From Thermoplasmata archaeon (GTDB lineage: Archaea; Thermoplasmatota; Thermoplasmata; Lutacidiplasmatales; UBA184), in assembly GCA_030043545.1 (NCBI GenBank), contig JASHXM010000072.1, positions 1 through 5,530 on the forward strand: DNA of 5,530 nucleotides, given 5' to 3'. Positions within the stretch are counted from its first letter, which is position 1. Each line of letters opens with the position of its first letter. The translations under genes and the position numbers were made by a program. Of this stretch, positions 4,334-5,530 are shown in pieces. The notes beneath the pieces are model-generated. The model searched no databases, was not told where the DNA came from, and saw nothing but the letters and a program-made list of their open reading frames with translations.

Positions 4334-5530
4334 ATGAGCGGTGCCCCTCCGTCCCCGACGCTGGAGCCGAACGTGTCGTCCCGCGTGCGCAAGCCGCACC
4401 CGAGGCTCGCGCAGGCGAAGCGGACGTGGTACTTCTTCCGCCGGAACACGCTCGCGATGGTCGGCCTCGGGATCCTGATCACCCTCGCGGCGATCGCCGG
4501 TTACGCGGCCGCCCAGAAGCTGCCGTGGACCTCCCTCCCGTGCTACGCCTCGGGCGACTACGGCCCGGCCACTCCGTCAACGGGGTACCCCGGGAACTAC
4601 GTGCCGACGGCGAGCCCGTGCGTGATTGTCTGCACCTACGAGAAGACGCCGCCGCCGAACGCGGCGCAGTACTGTAGCGGCCAGTGGTACAAAACTCCGT
4701 TCGACGGCGCGGGAGGCGTCAACGATTCGTTCGGGGGGGTGATCGCGCCCACGATCCGGTTCTCCCCGTTCTCGACCGGCCCGCTCCCGTTGGGGGACCT
4801 CACCGAGAACGTCGCCCGAGATAGTCCCGAATACAGTGTCCTCGGGGCGATCGAGCGCGGCGCCGACTGGTCGCTGATCTTCTCCGTCTCGATCGTGGCG
4901 CTCGGCGCACTCATCGGACTGTTCGTCGGCGCCGTGGCGGGGTTCTTCGGCGGCATCGTCGACGACGTGCTGATGCGTCTCGTCGACATCTTCCTCTCGA
5001 TCCCGATCATCCTGTTCGTCATCGTCGTCGTGACGGTCACCTTAACGATCGTGCCGGGAATCCACGGCTCCGCCGGCGCGAACCTCCAGCTGTTCATGCT
5101 GATCGTCGCCTTCGTCATCGTCTGGTGGCCGGTCTACGCGCGGATCGTCCGGGGCCAGGTGCTCGTCGTGCGGGAGCAGAAGTACGTGGAGGCGGCGCGC
5201 GCGTCGGGCGCCTCCAAAGGACGCATCCTGATGCGTCACATCATCCCGAACAGCATGTACCCCGTCTTCATCCAGTTCTCCCTCGACGTCGGCACGATCC
5301 CGCTCCTGATCGGGTCGCTCGTCTTCCTGGGATTCGGCCCGACCCTCTTCCCGGGCGCGAACACGACGCCGTTCCCCGAGTGGGGCTCGATCAGCGCGGC
5401 GTCGACGGTCGATCTCACCGAAGGGATGCTCGGCTCCTGCTACGGCGGCGGACCGTGCGTGATCGCCTGGTGGCAGCTGTTCTTCCCCGGGCTCGCGCTG
5501 TTCCTGTTCGCCATCAGCGTCAACCTCCTC
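4334..5530 (+). CDS. dppC: Peptide/nickel-type ABC importer permease, DppC family, with enlarged outer loop; C-terminus cut by window edge
   Basis: ATG 4334 lies four bases after the dppB stop, so the two are co-transcribed and probably translationally linked. The frame stays open for 399 codons to the window end. Typical DppC/OppC proteins have about 280-320 residues. An N-terminal cytoplasmic stretch ends in FFRRNTLAMVGLGIL (34-48), the usual OppC N-terminal pattern leading into the first helix (39-59). Other hallmarks are GAVAGFFGG (199-207), DDVLMRLVDIFLSIPIIL (210-227), the EAA loop EAARASGASKGRILMRHIIP (286-305), SLVFLGFG (328-335), PEWGSIS (348-354) and AWWQLFFPGLALFLF (378-392). Only the last few residues, usually a GD-LRDALDPR-like ending, are missing. 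The first outer loop (about 60-178) is greatly enlarged and holds four cysteines (70, 96, 100, 114). A second cysteine pair (369, 375) sits in the last outer loop. The GTD-x-x-GRD motif usual before helix 2 is not recognisable. Confidence 0.93.
   Translation, partial: MSGAPPSPTLEPNVSSRVRKPHPRLAQAKRTWYFFRRNTLAMVGLGILITLAAIAGYAAAQKLPWTSLPCYASGDYGPATPSTGYPGNYVPTASPCVIVCTYEKTPPPNAAQYCSGQWYKTPFDGAGGVNDSFGGVIAPTIRFSPFSTGPLPLGDLTENVARDSPEYSVLGAIERGADWSLIFSVSIVALGALIGLFVGAVAGFFGGIVDDVLMRLVDIFLSIPIILFVIVVVTVTLTIVPGIHGSAGANLQLFMLIVAFVIVWWPVYARIVRGQVLVVREQKYVEAARASGASKGRILMRHIIPNSMYPVFIQFSLDVGTIPLLIGSLVFLGFGPTLFPGANTTPFPEWGSISAASTVDLTEGMLGSCYGGGPCVIAWWQLFFPGLALFLFAISVNLL

Noticed and set aside
1..5530. 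Search for tRNA, rRNA, CRISPR repeats, insertion sequences, attachment sites or a defence system
   Set aside because: No cloverleaf, spaced direct repeats, terminal inverted repeats, transposase or integrase motifs, or nuclease/helicase motifs were seen on either strand.

Overview
The window looks like a chromosomal segment from a GC-rich archaeon, most likely a Thermoplasmata-type acidophile or acid-soil relative. The lineage is an inference. It rests on four clear or fair archaeal TATA boxes (near 598-605 on the minus strand, and near 790, 2501 and 2962 on the plus strand). It also rests on one gene whose start sits at the distance from its TATA box expected of a leaderless transcript, on a thermopsin-family (peptidase family A5) gene, and on an exported protein crowded with N-glycosylation sequons. 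No rRNA, tRNA, CRISPR array or transposon was seen.

Layout. Positions 1-570 (minus strand, running off the left edge) hold the N-terminal 190 residues of a secreted thermopsin-like acid protease. Positions 571-827 are a divergent promoter region with a TATA-like box for each flanking gene. Positions 828-1973 (plus) encode a 381-residue exported or membrane-anchored protein with about 22 N-X-S/T sequons, followed by a GC hairpin and a pyrimidine-rich tract that look like a terminator. Positions 2142-2465 encode a 107-residue protein with two membrane segments, and 2529-2909 a 126-residue acidic, histidine-rich soluble protein. I recognise neither. From a strong TATA box at 2962 starts a peptide/nickel-type ABC importer operon: a DppB-like permease (3028-4329) and, four bases further on, a DppC-like permease (4334 to beyond the right edge).

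How the parts fit. A secreted acid endopeptidase close to an oligopeptide importer suggests a protein-scavenging lifestyle, in which outside proteins are cut and the peptides taken up. The two are not in one operon, so the link is proximity only. The substrate-binding protein and the two ATPases (DppD/DppF types) are not in the window and may lie past the right edge. Both permeases are much longer than usual because of extra extracytoplasmic loops that carry clusters of cysteines. That is the most unusual structural feature here, together with the sequon-dense surface protein. I see no clear sign of a new defence or mobile system.
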